This document shows, piece by piece, positions 9,436 through 18,093 of a DNA stretch of 64,000 nucleotides (position 1 is its first letter; each line of letters begins with the position of its first letter). Where the stretch lies: positions 1 to 64,000 of the forward strand of contig CAIKND010000106.1 of the NCBI GenBank assembly GCA_903828675.1. Direction: 5' to 3'. The translations under genes were made by a program, and so were the position numbers. The DNA is from an uncultured Acidobacteriaceae bacterium. Lineage in GTDB: Bacteria; Acidobacteriota; Terriglobia; Terriglobales; Acidobacteriaceae. Below the pieces are notes generated by a model, which did not search any database, had not been told where the DNA came from, and was given only the letters and a program-made list of their open reading frames with translations.

Positions 9436-10506
9436 ATGGTTCTCGTGAGCATCAACCACCCCATCGATCCGGAAGCCGCCTGGCAGCAACTCTTCGCCCG
9501 CGACCCTGCCGCCACCTTCTTCTACGCGGTCGCTACCACCGGCGTCTTCTGCCGCCCCACCTGCGCCAGCCGCCGCCCCTTGCGCGCCAACGTCCGATTC
9601 TTTCCAACCGCCCAGGCTGCCCAGGCCGCCGGCTTCCGCCCCTGCAAGCGCTGCCGCCCCACCACCGCGCAAATCAACCCGCTCGATAAAATCCGCAGCT
9701 ACATTGAAGACAATTTCGACCGCCCCGTCCCGCTCGCCGAACTCGGCCGCATCGCCGGCATGAGCCCTTTCACCGTGCAGCGCCTCTTCAAGCGAGAGAT
9801 GGGCGCAAGCCCGCTTGCCTACCAGCGCGCGCTCCGTGCCAGTTCCCTGCGCGGCGCGCTCAAACAAGGAGATTCCGTGACCAAGGCAATCTATGAAGCA
9901 GGCTTCGGCTCCTCCAGCCGCGCCTATGAGGGTGCGCCGCTCGGCATGACGCCTGCGCGCTTCGCTCAGGGAGGCCGCGGCGAGCAGATCGCTTTCACCA
10001 CTGCGCGCTCCCCCTTCGGCTGGCTCGTCGTTGGCTCCACCCATCGCGGCCTCTGCTGGCTTGCCCTCGGCGCCACCTCTGCCGAAGCCGAGGCCAGCCT
10101 CCGCGAAGAGTTTCCTCTCGCTACCCTCTATGGCGATCCATCCCTCTCGAAACTTGTTGACGCCGCCGTTGCCATCGTCAGCGGCAGCGCGCAGCCGCCC
10201 ACCGAACTTTCGCTCGACCTGCGCGGTACAGCCTTCCAACTGCGCGTCTGGCAGGCTCTCCGCCAGATTCCCCGCGGCCAGACCCGCACCTACAGCCAAC
10301 TCGCCCGCGAGATGGGCATTCCCCGATCCACCCGCGCCGTGGCCCGCGCCTGCGCCACCAACCGCGTCTCCCTTTTCGTCCCCTGCCATCGCGTCGTTGG
10401 CGTCACCGGCTCGCTCACCGGATACCGCTGGGGCGTCGAGCGCAAACGCAAGCTCCTTGAAGCGGAAGGCGCAGCCAATGGAACGCACATCCCCCGGTCT
10501 GCGTAG
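9436..10506 (+). CDS. ada: Ada-type regulator / O6-methylguanine-DNA methyltransferase
   Basis: The 356-residue protein has the full Ada architecture. An N-terminal zinc domain carries Cys39, Cys43, Cys70 and Cys73 (CRPTC and CKRC); Cys39 is the likely methylphosphotriester acceptor. An AraC-type helix-turn-helix follows (about 85-185, PLAELGRIAGMSPFTVQRLF). The C-terminal alkyltransferase domain has the PCHRVVG motif with active-site Cys317 and a preceding RAVARACATNR segment. In the family, methylated Ada activates genes of the adaptive response to alkylation damage. It sits 71 nt after kdsB and 45 nt before the zinc-ribbon gene, so readthrough is possible. No Ada operator was identified. 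Confidence 0.96.
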   Translation: MVLVSINHPIDPEAAWQQLFARDPAATFFYAVATTGVFCRPTCASRRPLRANVRFFPTAQAAQAAGFRPCKRCRPTTAQINPLDKIRSYIEDNFDRPVPLAELGRIAGMSPFTVQRLFKREMGASPLAYQRALRASSLRGALKQGDSVTKAIYEAGFGSSSRAYEGAPLGMTPARFAQGGRGEQIAFTTARSPFGWLVVGSTHRGLCWLALGATSAEAEASLREEFPLATLYGDPSLSKLVDAAVAIVSGSAQPPTELSLDLRGTAFQLRVWQALRQIPRGQTRTYSQLAREMGIPRSTRAVARACATNRVSLFVPCHRVVGVTGSLTGYRWGVERKRKLLEAEGAANGTHIPRSA

Positions 10507-10551
10507 TAAGCTGCGTAACAGTCTCGATGCACCGCTTCTGAAGGAGGCACC

Positions 10552-11064
10552 ATGTTTTGCAGTGGATGTGGTCAGGCTTTGGCGGCTGGGGAGGCCTTCT
10601 GCCCCCATTGTGGCCGCCCCTCGGCGCCGGTAATTCCCGCAGTTCCCGGCCTTCAGTTCCAGGTAGAGAACTACGCCGCCAAAGTTAGAACCCTCAGCGT
10701 CTTCTGGTTTGTTTATGCGGGGCTCTCTCTCGTCGTCGGATTCGCCGGCCTTGCCTTCGCCGGCGCATTATTCGCCGGCCGTCTCGGCCCCTGGATGCAA
10801 GGTCCCTGGGCGAATGGCGCCATGCCGCCCATGTGGATGGGGCCGGCGATCCTGCATTTTGCCTGGGTCTTCCTCGTAATCCGTGCCGGCCTGGCTCTTG
10901 CAGCCGCGTGGGGGCTGTGGGAGCACGCGCCATGGGGCCGGGTCGTCGCCATTGTCGCTGCCGTCCTAAGCCTTCTCAAGTTCCCCTTCGGAACCGCCAT
11001 CGGCATTTGGACCCTGGTCATGCTCCTCGGCTACCGCAACAGCTCGCTCTACGAGCAGTTGTAA
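10552..11064 (+). CDS. Zinc-ribbon membrane protein
   Basis: The 170-residue protein starts behind a strong AAGGAGG. Residues 1-25 form a zinc ribbon with two CxxC pairs (FCSGCGQ and FCPHCGR). A linker leads to three or four hydrophobic helices (about 45-70, 97-125 and 130-155). Such zinc_ribbon_2 membrane proteins are common in Acidobacteriota and of unknown role. A hairpin at 11101-11135 follows the stop and may end the transcript. Confidence 0.85.
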   Translation: MFCSGCGQALAAGEAFCPHCGRPSAPVIPAVPGLQFQVENYAAKVRTLSVFWFVYAGLSLVVGFAGLAFAGALFAGRLGPWMQGPWANGAMPPMWMGPAILHFAWVFLVIRAGLALAAAWGLWEHAPWGRVVAIVAAVLSLLKFPFGTAIGIWTLVMLLGYRNSSLYEQL

Positions 11065-11100
11065 AGCCATCGAGTTTTGCGAAATAGCCTCGGCGTAGAA

Positions 11101-11135
11101 TGCCCGGAGAGCGCTGAAAATGCCCTCTCCGGGCA
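11101..11135. terminator. Hairpin after the zinc-ribbon gene
   Basis: An 11-bp perfect stem (TGCCCGGAGAG, 11101-11111, with CTCTCCGGGCA, 11125-11135) encloses a 13-nt loop. It lacks a downstream T-run, so termination is inferred only from position and stability. Confidence 0.5.
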
Positions 11136-11183
11136 GCAAATCAAGGTCAGCATCCCGCATCGCTCTATCCGCCGCAATCGTAG

Positions 11184-11256
11184 TTTTGAAAGGGCGCGGC
11201 TTTAGCCGTGCCGCAAGCGTTCTCAATTCAACTGGGCTTCAGCCCCCGAGGGAATG
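11184..11256 (+). repeat. TTTTGAAAGGG dispersed repeat, copy A
   Basis: The copy begins TTTTGAAAGGGC and has two hairpins: GGCGCGGC/GCCGTGCC with loop TTTA (one G-T pair), and GGGCT/AGCCC. It ends in GAGGGAATGC. Related copies lie at 19855, 24829 and 24943, with a tail-only copy at 25061. It occupies the 5' region of the universal stress gene. Confidence 0.8.
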
Positions 11257-11433
11257 CTTGTCGGCACATCCATACTTTTCGAGGCACTGCGGTATCTGCC
11301 GCTCTTTCAGGCGGACGCCACTTGCGCCAATTCTCGGGCTTCTGCATGCATGTCCAAAACAGCACAGTCCATGTTCGCCTGTGTAGAGGAAAATCAGACT
11401 CCAGCCACCTTCACGGTTGGCCAGGAGTCCGTC

Positions 11434-11946
11434 ATGTCTGAAGCTATCGATTTCCCTTCCATCCCCACCAAGATCCTTTTGCCCATCGACTTCAGCCCCT
11501 CCTCCCAGATGGCTTTGGAGATGGCTGCGGATCTTGCCCAGCACTTTAGTGCGGAACTCTGCATGGTGCATATCATCCCGTTCTTTCCAACCACCACCCT
11601 CCCCGATTTCGCCCCGGAGGAGGCTTTTGTCGTGAATGCAAGAGCCAGCGCTGAAGTAAACCTGGCCAAGTGCCGTGCGATTCTCACCGGCAGGGGGATC
11701 AAGGCTAGTTCCATCGTCGACGTCGGAAACGATGTAGCCTCGAGCATCATGGAAGTGGTTGAGCGCGAGAAAGTCGACATGATCGTCATCTCCACTCATG
11801 GAATTTCCGGGTGGCATCCGCTTGTGTTCGGCTCCATCGCAGAGAAGGTGGTAAAGCTGGCGCAATGTCCGCTCCTGCTCCTTCGCTCGGCCAAACCCAA
11901 GACGACCGCAAAGAAACCCTCCGAACGCTCAATGGAATGGTGGTAG
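11434..11946 (+). CDS. Universal stress protein (UspA family)
   Basis: The ATG at 11434 is chosen over an upstream in-frame ATG at 11254. It has GGAG 7 nt upstream, and the Usp fold begins shortly after it ([13 protein letters not shown]). The extra upstream codons would translate repeat sequence. The 170-residue product has the typical single-domain length. The nucleotide-binding loop near the C-terminus reads STHG, nine residues, then GS, close to the G-x2-G-x9-G(S/T) ATP motif but with Ser in place of the first Gly. It probably acts in stress survival through ATP binding. The stop lies 38 nt before hemB. Confidence 0.9.
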   Translation: MSEAIDFPSIPTKILLPIDFSPSSQMALEMAADLAQHFSAELCMVHIIPFFPTTTLPDFAPEEAFVVNARASAEVNLAKCRAILTGRGIKASSIVDVGNDVASSIMEVVEREKVDMIVISTHGISGWHPLVFGSIAEKVVKLAQCPLLLLRSAKPKTTAKKPSERSMEWW

Positions 11947-11984
11947 GCAGCGACGCGGTTCAGCCTCGCAGTACAATTTATTCC

Positions 11985-12974
11985 ATGACCTTCCCTGAAA
12001 TGCGGATGCGCCGCCTTCGGCGCAGTGACTCTCTGCGGGCCTTGGTGCGCGAAACCAACGTCGAGCCCGGCGACCTCATCTACCCCCTCTTTCTCTGCCC
12101 CGGTGAGGGTGTGCGTAAAGAGGTCGGCTCCATGCCCGGCGTCTTCAACCTCTCCATCGACGAAGCGGTTCGCGAGGCGGAAGAGGCCGCCAGCCTGGGC
12201 ATCGCCGGCCTGCTGCTCTTCGGCCTGCCTGAAGCCAAGGACGAGCAAGGCACCGGCGCGTGGGACGAGAACGGCATTGTCCAGCAGGGCCTTCACGCCC
12301 TCCGGCAATCCGCCGCCTCCAAAAAGCTGGTCCTCATCGCCGACGTATGCCTGTGCGAGTACACCAGCCACGGCCACTGCGGCGTCATCATCGAGGGCCG
12401 TGACGGCTTTGAGGTGGACAACGATCCCTCGCTCGATCTGCTCGCCCGCACCGCCGTCAGCCAGGCCAAAGCAGGAGCTGACATCGTGGCCCCCAGCGAC
12501 ATGATGGACGGTCGCGTGGCCGCCATCCGCACCGCCCTCGACAAAGCGGGCTGCGCGCAGACGCCCATCCTCAGCTACGCCTCCAAGTTCGCCTCCGCCT
12601 TCTACGGACCGTTCCGCGAGGCCGCCGACTCAGCTCCCCAGTTCGGCGACCGCAAAACCTACCAGATGGACGGCGCGAACCTCCGCGAAGCCATGCGCGA
12701 AATCGACCTCGACCTGGCCGAAGGCGCAGACATGATCCTCATGAAGCCCGCCATGCCCTACCTCGATGTCATCCGCGCTGCCCGCGAGCGCGTCGACGTC
12801 CCCATCGGCGCTTACCAGGTTTCGGGCGAGTACTCCATGATGCAGGCCGCCTTTGCCAAAGGCTGGCTCGACCGCGATCGCGCTATCCTCGAATCGCTGC
12901 TAGGCATCCGCCGCGCCGGCGCCGATTTCGCCGTCACCTACTTCGCCAAGGAAGCCGCCAAGCTGCTGGGTTAA
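11985..12974 (+). CDS. hemB: Delta-aminolevulinic acid dehydratase (porphobilinogen synthase)
   Basis: The enzyme condenses two 5-aminolevulinate molecules to porphobilinogen, the second common step of tetrapyrrole synthesis; hemL lies in the same window at 33.8 kb. The ATG at 11985 gives 329 residues, the usual length. The frame is open further upstream, but it overlaps the stress-protein gene there. Motifs are the zinc-site cluster [13 protein letters not shown], the Schiff-base lysine segment [13 protein letters not shown], and [11 protein letters not shown]-like [16 protein letters not shown]. The three cysteines indicate a zinc-dependent active site. Confidence 0.97.
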   Translation: MTFPEMRMRRLRRSDSLRALVRETNVEPGDLIYPLFLCPGEGVRKEVGSMPGVFNLSIDEAVREAEEAASLGIAGLLLFGLPEAKDEQGTGAWDENGIVQQGLHALRQSAASKKLVLIADVCLCEYTSHGHCGVIIEGRDGFEVDNDPSLDLLARTAVSQAKAGADIVAPSDMMDGRVAAIRTALDKAGCAQTPILSYASKFASAFYGPFREAADSAPQFGDRKTYQMDGANLREAMREIDLDLAEGADMILMKPAMPYLDVIRAARERVDVPIGAYQVSGEYSMMQAAFAKGWLDRDRAILESLLGIRRAGADFAVTYFAKEAAKLLG

Positions 12975-13050
12975 ACGCGCGGTCTCCCAGGCCTCCTAAT
13001 CGAGAACTGGGTCACCCGCCAAATATCCTTCACCACTCGGAGCGCGCACT

Positions 13051-14550
13051 ATGAAGTGGCAGGCAAAGAGTGTTCTAGTTCTACTCTTGATCGTCGCCCT
13101 GACAGCCGGTGCTCAATCCTCGCCCCAGGACACTTCGTTGGCGCAGGAGACTCAGGCGCGCGGGTATTGGATCGATCCCTCCACCGGATTGATGTGGGCC
13201 GGGAAAGACAACGGCAAAGACGTGAGTTGGCGCCAGGCAACAAAGTACTGCCGCAACCTGCCCTTAGCCGGGTTCTCCGACTGGAGGCTGGCGGGAATCG
13301 ACGAATTGCAAGGGATTTACGACAAGAGCGTCAGAGCCCTCGGGCGGGCCGGGATGCACGACGATGTATCGACCACGTGGCACGTGAAAGGCAACATATT
13401 TCTGACGGGTGATGAATGGGGCAGCGCTCAGAGAAGCGATGATCGCGGGCATCCTTCGGGATATGCGTGGTACTTCGATTTCAATGAAGGACGATCGAAC
13501 GAAGAGCCAACCGGGTTCCCGTATTCCTTCTCCTTTATGCGCGCGCTGTGTGTGCGCAATTCCGGCGAGAAACCCCGGCTTGACTACCCCAAAATGAATG
13601 TGTCATCCGACAAGGACCTTCCGCCAGGCGATCTATTTGAACAGGCTGAAGTCTATAAAGCCACGGCCGAAGCCGATCCTTCGGTTGCACAAATCTACAA
13701 CCAAAAAGCCCTTGCAATCTATCTTTCGCTACTCAAAATGAATGGGCTGCCCGAGGCCCGTCGCGCTCAGATGGAATTGGGCAACTTTGTTATCGACGGC
13801 ATCTACAGTGCCGGAGACGACCCCAAGGCTCGCGCGCTCAATTTGGAGTGGGCGCGCATCATCGCGCAGGAACTGCTTGGGCAGGAAGAGTTGAAGATCG
13901 CCGTCGATTACAGAATTGGTCGTGAGGACCTATCTATAGACCAAGCTATGTGGCTACGATTCTGCAAGCGCGCAGCGGCATACAACATCGATCTTGCGCA
14001 GCATTCCTATGCGGAAGCCATCAATAATGCCGCCGCCAAAGATTTCTCTGGCCATGATGCGATTGCCTGGACCCGGCTCGCCGGCGAAAAGCGGAGTGGA
14101 GATTTGCCGCTGCTGAAAGCATTCACAAGCTTCATGACGGCACAGCAAATCGAACAGGCGAATGCGGCATACAAGGCCCTGGCCGACACCCGGAAGCGAG
14201 CAGGCGCGTATTATCCAGCAGACGACCCGCTACGCAGTCCCTCGCCTGCCGATCTTGACGCCCTGCCCAAGGATGACCCTGACGCGCAACTGCGGCGCGC
14301 TTTCGACCTCGAAAAGGCGGCAGCCGGCGATGCAGAACTGTATGTGCGTGTGTTGCACATTTACCGGACCATTCGCAACCGGCGCAAGATGGACATTCGT
14401 TATGCGCTCGGCCTCTACTCGCTCGACGGGAAGTTTGGTGTGCCGAAGAATAGGGAGATTGCCGAATACTGGCTTCGCGAAGCCGCCAACGAAGGTTCGA
14501 AGCCAGCCCAGAATCGTTTGGCCGATCTCGCCAGTCAACCGGCGAAATAG
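13051..14550 (+). CDS. Secreted protein with Lcl/DUF1566 domain and Sel1-like C-terminus
   Basis: The 499-residue protein has a clear signal peptide (VLVLLLIVALTAGAQSS). Residues about 35-170 match the Lcl C-terminal/DUF1566 fold: GYWIDPSTGLMWAGKDNGKD, SWRQATKYCRNL, GFSDWRLAGIDELQGIYD and the closing MRALCVRN. A helical middle follows. The end has one Sel1-like unit (YALGLYSLDGKFGVP...AEYWLREAANEGS). The Lcl fold resembles formylglycine-enzyme/C-lectin domains and often binds ligands, while Sel1 repeats mediate protein contacts. The start ATG has GGAG about 10 nt upstream. No partner gene is evident, and the role is unknown. Confidence 0.8.
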   Translation: MKWQAKSVLVLLLIVALTAGAQSSPQDTSLAQETQARGYWIDPSTGLMWAGKDNGKDVSWRQATKYCRNLPLAGFSDWRLAGIDELQGIYDKSVRALGRAGMHDDVSTTWHVKGNIFLTGDEWGSAQRSDDRGHPSGYAWYFDFNEGRSNEEPTGFPYSFSFMRALCVRNSGEKPRLDYPKMNVSSDKDLPPGDLFEQAEVYKATAEADPSVAQIYNQKALAIYLSLLKMNGLPEARRAQMELGNFVIDGIYSAGDDPKARALNLEWARIIAQELLGQEELKIAVDYRIGREDLSIDQAMWLRFCKRAAAYNIDLAQHSYAEAINNAAAKDFSGHDAIAWTRLAGEKRSGDLPLLKAFTSFMTAQQIEQANAAYKALADTRKRAGAYYPADDPLRSPSPADLDALPKDDPDAQLRRAFDLEKAAAGDAELYVRVLHIYRTIRNRRKMDIRYALGLYSLDGKFGVPKNREIAEYWLREAANEGSKPAQNRLADLASQPAK

Positions 14551-14613
14551 AAAGACCTGAGGCTTGACTCCATATCGTTTTCGCGCCGCGTAACGCATTG
14601 AGGCGCCGGGTGC

Positions 14614-14648
14614 CCCATCCATTCCGCGCACTTTGCGGAATGGGTGGG
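14614..14648. repeat. CCCATCC hairpin repeat, copy 1
   Basis: A 14-bp stem pairs CCCATCCATTCCGC (14614-14627) with GCGGAATGGGTGGG (14635-14648) with one T-G pair and a 7-nt loop. The flank GTGCC before and an ACAAC-containing flank after recur in the copies at 16155 and 17993. It lies between a secreted-protein gene and the permease gene. Confidence 0.85.
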
Positions 14649-14727
14649 ATTCGAACAACCTCACCTCCGCCCCGCTTCCCCACCAGCCCCTTCCATCCAC
14701 CGTGTACTCTTTTAGCAGCACCCGCCT

Positions 14728-16035
14728 ATGCTCAAACGCCTCGCAATTTACTTTGAATTCGCGCGCCTCGGCACCAACTGGCGCACCGAGATCCTGGCCG
14801 GCATCACCACCTTCCTGACCATGGGTTACATTGTCCTGGTCAATCCGGCCATCCTGTCCGCTGCGGGCATGCCTCTGGCCGCGGTCACCGCCGCCACCTG
14901 CCTCTCGGCTGCCTTCGCCTCCATCCTCATGGGCGTGGTCGCGCGCTATCCCATCGCGCTGGCCCCCGGCATGGGCCTCAATGCCTACTTCGCCTACGCC
15001 GTCTGCATCCGCATGCACGTCCCCTGGCAGACCGCTCTCGGCGCAGTCTTCCTCTCGGGAGTCCTGTTTCTGGCCCTCACCGCCGCCGGCATCCGCCAGA
15101 TGATCCTCCGCGCCATCCCTCACGAGCTTTACGCCGCGGTCGCCGGTGGCATCGGCCTGTTCATCGCGCTCATCGGCTTCCGCAACGCCGGCCTCGTCAT
15201 CGGCGACCCGCAGACCCTCGTCAACATCGGCAGCATCCGCAATCCCACCACCGCCCTGGCCCTGTTCGGTCTGGCCCTGATGACCGCGCTTGAAATCAGA
15301 AAAGTCCGCGCCGCCATCCTCATCGGCATCCTGGCCACGACCATCCTGGCCTGGCCCTGCGGCCTCATCCATTGGACCCCCGCCGCCGGAGGCTTTCACT
15401 CACTGGCCGACACCGCCTTCAAGCTTGATATCCGCGGCGCGCTTAACAAGGGACTGCTCGAAATCGTCTTCATCTTTTTCTTCGTCGACCTCTTTGACAA
15501 CCTCGGCACCCTGGTCGCCGTCACCAAGCGGGCCGGACTCATCGAGGCCGATCACACCATCCCTCGCCTCAACCGCATCCTCTTTGCCGACGCCACCGCA
15601 ACCGTCTTCGGCTCCCTTACCGGAACCTCTACCGTCACCAGCTACGTCGAATCTACCGCGGGCGTCGCCGCCGGAGGCCGCTCCGGCATCACCGCTATCG
15701 TTACCGGGCTGCTGTTTTTCCTGGCCATCGGTGCAGCGCCCTTCATCGGCATGGTGCCCGCCGCCGCCACTGCCCCCGCGCTCATTCTTGTGGGTTCCCT
15801 CATGCTCGGCGGCATCTCGGAGATCCGCTGGCGGGAACCCCTGGTCGCCCTGCCCGCCTTCCTGACCCTGGTGCTGATTCCTTTCACCTACTCCATCGCC
15901 AACGGCCTCGGCTTCGGCGTCATCGCCTGGGCAGTCCTCCACCTCGCCACTGGCAGGTTCCGCCGTCAAGACTGGTTCCTCTATCTCCTCGCCGCCCTCT
16001 TCCTCGCCCGCTTCATCTACATGGGGGCAACCTAG
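14728..16035 (+). CDS. NCS2-family purine permease (AzgA-like)
   Basis: The 435-residue inner-membrane transporter has about 12 hydrophobic segments. Family features are the N-terminal TNWRTEILAGITTFLTMGYI, the substrate-site helix region YPIALAPGMGLNAYF, the carboxylate motif FVDLFDNLGTLVAV and the re-entrant GTSTVTSYVESTAGVAAGGRSG. These fit the AzgA group that imports adenine, guanine or hypoxanthine by proton symport. Exact substrate cannot be read from sequence. It stands alone, flanked on both sides by copies of the CCCATCC hairpin. Confidence 0.92.
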   Translation: MLKRLAIYFEFARLGTNWRTEILAGITTFLTMGYIVLVNPAILSAAGMPLAAVTAATCLSAAFASILMGVVARYPIALAPGMGLNAYFAYAVCIRMHVPWQTALGAVFLSGVLFLALTAAGIRQMILRAIPHELYAAVAGGIGLFIALIGFRNAGLVIGDPQTLVNIGSIRNPTTALALFGLALMTALEIRKVRAAILIGILATTILAWPCGLIHWTPAAGGFHSLADTAFKLDIRGALNKGLLEIVFIFFFVDLFDNLGTLVAVTKRAGLIEADHTIPRLNRILFADATATVFGSLTGTSTVTSYVESTAGVAAGGRSGITAIVTGLLFFLAIGAAPFIGMVPAAATAPALILVGSLMLGGISEIRWREPLVALPAFLTLVLIPFTYSIANGLGFGVIAWAVLHLATGRFRRQDWFLYLLAALFLARFIYMGAT

Positions 16036-16467
16036 TGTCCTGAGTCCAGAATTCCCAACAAAACATCGGCTGTCCTTCTGAGCATCTTCACTCGCGGCAG
16101 CGCGTTACATCCGGGGTGAACGGCCGCCGTCCACCTCGCAAAAAAGCACCGTGCCCCATCCATTCCGCGTCCTTTGCGGAATGGGTGGGACAGAACAACA
16201 CTCAACCGGGCCGTTCATTAGGAGCGAACGGGGCGCCGAACGTTTTCCGGGGTCCCCAGGGAGCGTTTTTGCTCTTTGGGGTGGAGCATCGGGGGTGGTG
16301 AGCGAAGAATCTGCTTTTGTCCTTCGGCGAACTTCAGACTCACCACACTAGAACTTGAACAAAGTAGCCACCTTGAGTCCTCTTCTCCCTGGCGCTGGCC
16401 AAAAAGTCGTAAGCCCATCCCATCTCTTCCCTGTACTATGGGTGGGAGGCTTGTGCCACTCACGAAC
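16036..16467. other. Intergenic region of about 430 nt with hairpin repeat
   Basis: The region holds copy 2 of the CCCATCC hairpin (16155-16189). Downstream of it is a G-rich stretch (about 16200-16310) with short runs such as GGGGTCCCC, which resembles repeat debris. No coding frame of its own was supported. The open frame that extends upstream of the lipoprotein gene has no signal peptide or homologous-looking sequence there. Confidence 0.4.
16155..16189. repeat. CCCATCC hairpin repeat, copy 2
   Basis: The stem CCCATCCATTCCGC (16155-16168) pairs with GCGGAATGGGTGGG (16176-16189); the loop is GTCCTTT. It differs from copy 1 mainly in the loop. The downstream flank ACAGAACAACACTCAAC matches those of the other copies. 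Confidence 0.85.
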
Positions 16468-17229
16468 ATGCGCGCCATGAGAACGATTCGGAATCGGTGG
16501 ATGGGGAATGTAAGGCAGTTCACGCTGCCCAAGTTGGCTGTCGCGGCTGCAGTTTCGCTTGCGCTGGCGCTCGGACTTTCGGCCTGTCAGACCGTAGCCA
16601 CTTTCACCCAGCCCAGCTTGGTTCGCGTCATTGACGCCTCGTACATCGCTCCGGCTGTCAATGTCGTGGTTGAAGGCACCGTTCTAGCCGCCAATATCGG
16701 ACAGGGTTCCATCACCCCCTACGGCACCCTGCCGGCTTCCAGCGCAGCCCTCATCAAGGTCACTGCCGCCACCGGCGGCGCATCCCTGGTCACCACCAAC
16801 GGCACTCTGCTCGCCGGCCGCCAGCACTCCATTTTCCTCACCGACAACGGCGCCGCGCCCACCAGCTACACCGTCACCATCCTTGAAGACCAGCAGACCG
16901 CGGCTGCCGGCGGACACTCCGCCTTCCGCTTTCTCAATCAGGCGCCCAAGGTCGGCCCCCTCGATGTCTACATGGTCCCCGCCGGCACCACCCTGGCCAA
17001 CACCATTCCTATCGTCACTGCTCTGCCCGTCGGCGCCACTGCCGGCTACATCAGCTTCACCTCGCAGACCGTCACCATGGTCATCGTGCCCACTGGCCTC
17101 ATTAAGCCCAAGTACACCTCCGCGGTCATGGCCCTCACCGGCGGAGAAGTCCGCACCATCCTCATGGTTGACACTCAGTTGACCTCCGACCCCCCCGTCG
17201 CCGTCTACATGGCAAACGACGTAAATTAG
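16468..17229 (+). CDS. DUF4397-type lipoprotein
   Basis: A basic n-region and hydrophobic core end in the lipobox LGLSAC, so the mature protein is probably lipidated. The mature part has two DUF4397-like beta-sandwich halves: LVRVIDASYIAPAVNVVVEG and FRFLNQAPKVGPLDVYMVPAG, each followed by a VTILEDQ- or VTMVIVPTG-type strand. The start is uncertain: ATG 16468, ATG 16477, ATG 16501 and GTG 16453 are in frame, and the GGGAGG at 16444-16449 suits none ideally. The domain is frequent in cell-surface proteins of unknown role. It is probably an envelope lipoprotein. Confidence 0.82.
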   Translation: MRAMRTIRNRWMGNVRQFTLPKLAVAAAVSLALALGLSACQTVATFTQPSLVRVIDASYIAPAVNVVVEGTVLAANIGQGSITPYGTLPASSAALIKVTAATGGASLVTTNGTLLAGRQHSIFLTDNGAAPTSYTVTILEDQQTAAAGGHSAFRFLNQAPKVGPLDVYMVPAGTTLANTIPIVTALPVGATAGYISFTSQTVTMVIVPTGLIKPKYTSAVMALTGGEVRTILMVDTQLTSDPPVAVYMANDVN

Positions 17230-17291
17230 AGCCAGCCCCGAGTCACAGCCCCCGCCGCTTTCCCCGCGTATACTTTCTCGCAAGGCAAGCC

Positions 17292-17888
17292 ATGGACCCA
17301 ACTACGATCCTGCTCCCCAATTCCCTGCAAAACGCAGCCGTCCTCACCGTTGTGCTCGCATTTGCCGGATACCTCGTCACCTTTCTCATCACCCGCATGA
17401 TGGCCCGGCGTGCCGATATGCTCCGCCTCGTCAACAAGCGGCTCAACGAGTTTTATGGCCCCCTCTATGTGGCCTCCCAGGCTGGCAACATCGCCTACCG
17501 CTCGCTGCTTAAAAAGCAGGGCAAAACCCAGAGCGAGCCCATCCTCGATTCGGAGATGAAGGAGTGGGTCCTATGGATGAGCACCATCTTCATGCCCCTG
17601 AACGATATCCGCGAAAAAATCATCATTGAGAAGGCCCACCTCATCGTCGAGGAAGAGATGCCCCACTGCCTGCTTCAGTTCGTCACCCACGTTGTGGGTT
17701 ACAAGGCCGTACTCTCCAAGTGGGCAGACGGCGACTACTCCGAGCGCCGCTCCACCATCGGCTGGCCACCCGAGTTCGACGGCTACATCGAGCGCAGCTA
17801 TAAAGCCCTCAAGTCCGAGCAGATGCACTTGCTCCACAACTCCGCCTGGCGCATCTACCACCACCTCTCCCGCCGCAGGCGAAAGTAA
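17292..17888 (+). CDS. Membrane-anchored protein of unknown function
   Basis: The 198-residue protein has a single N-terminal transmembrane helix (about 14-35, AAVLTVVLAFAGYLVTFLI) followed by a basic stretch and a helical cytoplasmic domain (for example MLRLVNKRLNEFYGPLYVAS). The pattern FYGPL...A is common in a family of short membrane-anchored bacterial proteins without known role. A strong hairpin terminator (17919-17950) follows the stop. It may share a transcript with the lipoprotein gene, 62 nt upstream. Confidence 0.75.
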   Translation: MDPTTILLPNSLQNAAVLTVVLAFAGYLVTFLITRMMARRADMLRLVNKRLNEFYGPLYVASQAGNIAYRSLLKKQGKTQSEPILDSEMKEWVLWMSTIFMPLNDIREKIIIEKAHLIVEEEMPHCLLQFVTHVVGYKAVLSKWADGDYSERRSTIGWPPEFDGYIERSYKALKSEQMHLLHNSAWRIYHHLSRRRRK

Positions 17889-17918
17889 CGCAGAGAACGA
17901 GAACTCTGCCCCAAACAA

Positions 17919-17950
17919 GCAAAAGCCCCGGCCGCGGCCGGGGCTTTTGC
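17919..17950. terminator. Strong palindromic terminator hairpin
   Basis: A perfect 16+16 palindrome GCAAAAGCCCCGGCCG / CGGCCGGGGCTTTTGC, with A- and T-rich outer ends, can act in either direction. It closes the transcript of the gene ending at 17888. Confidence 0.85.
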
Positions 17951-17992
17951 ATAGTCACATCTATTCGTTCATTCAGGTTCAAAGCTCCGTGC

Positions 17993-18028
17993 CCCATCCA
18001 TGCGGCTTTTTCCTGCCGCATGGGTGGG
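17993..18028. repeat. CCCATCC hairpin repeat, copy 3 (compensatory variant)
   Basis: The stem CCCATCCATGCGGC (17993-18006) pairs with GCCGCATGGGTGGG (18015-18028). Compared with copies 1 and 2, the inner half changes from ATTCCGC/GCGGAAT to ATGCGGC/GCCGCAT, so several positions changed on both arms while pairing was kept. The flanks GTGCC and ACAGCAACCAACTCAAC are conserved. Confidence 0.88.
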
Positions 18029-18057
18029 ACAGCAACCAACTCAACGCGGTGCCTTTT

Positions 18058-18085
18058 CACTGTCCACTGACCACTGTCCACTGAC
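18058..18085. repeat. Tandem 14-bp duplication
   Basis: Two perfect copies of CACTGTCCACTGAC lie head to tail, just after the stop of ahcY on the minus strand. The unit itself contains the near-repeat CACTG/CACTGAC. No function is evident. Confidence 0.85.
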
Positions 18086-18093
18086 AACGGCCT

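Noticed and set aside
16276-16467. N-terminal extension of the DUF4397 lipoprotein
   Set aside because: The extra codons would place the signal peptide and lipobox far inside the protein, and they overlap repeat-like non-coding sequence.
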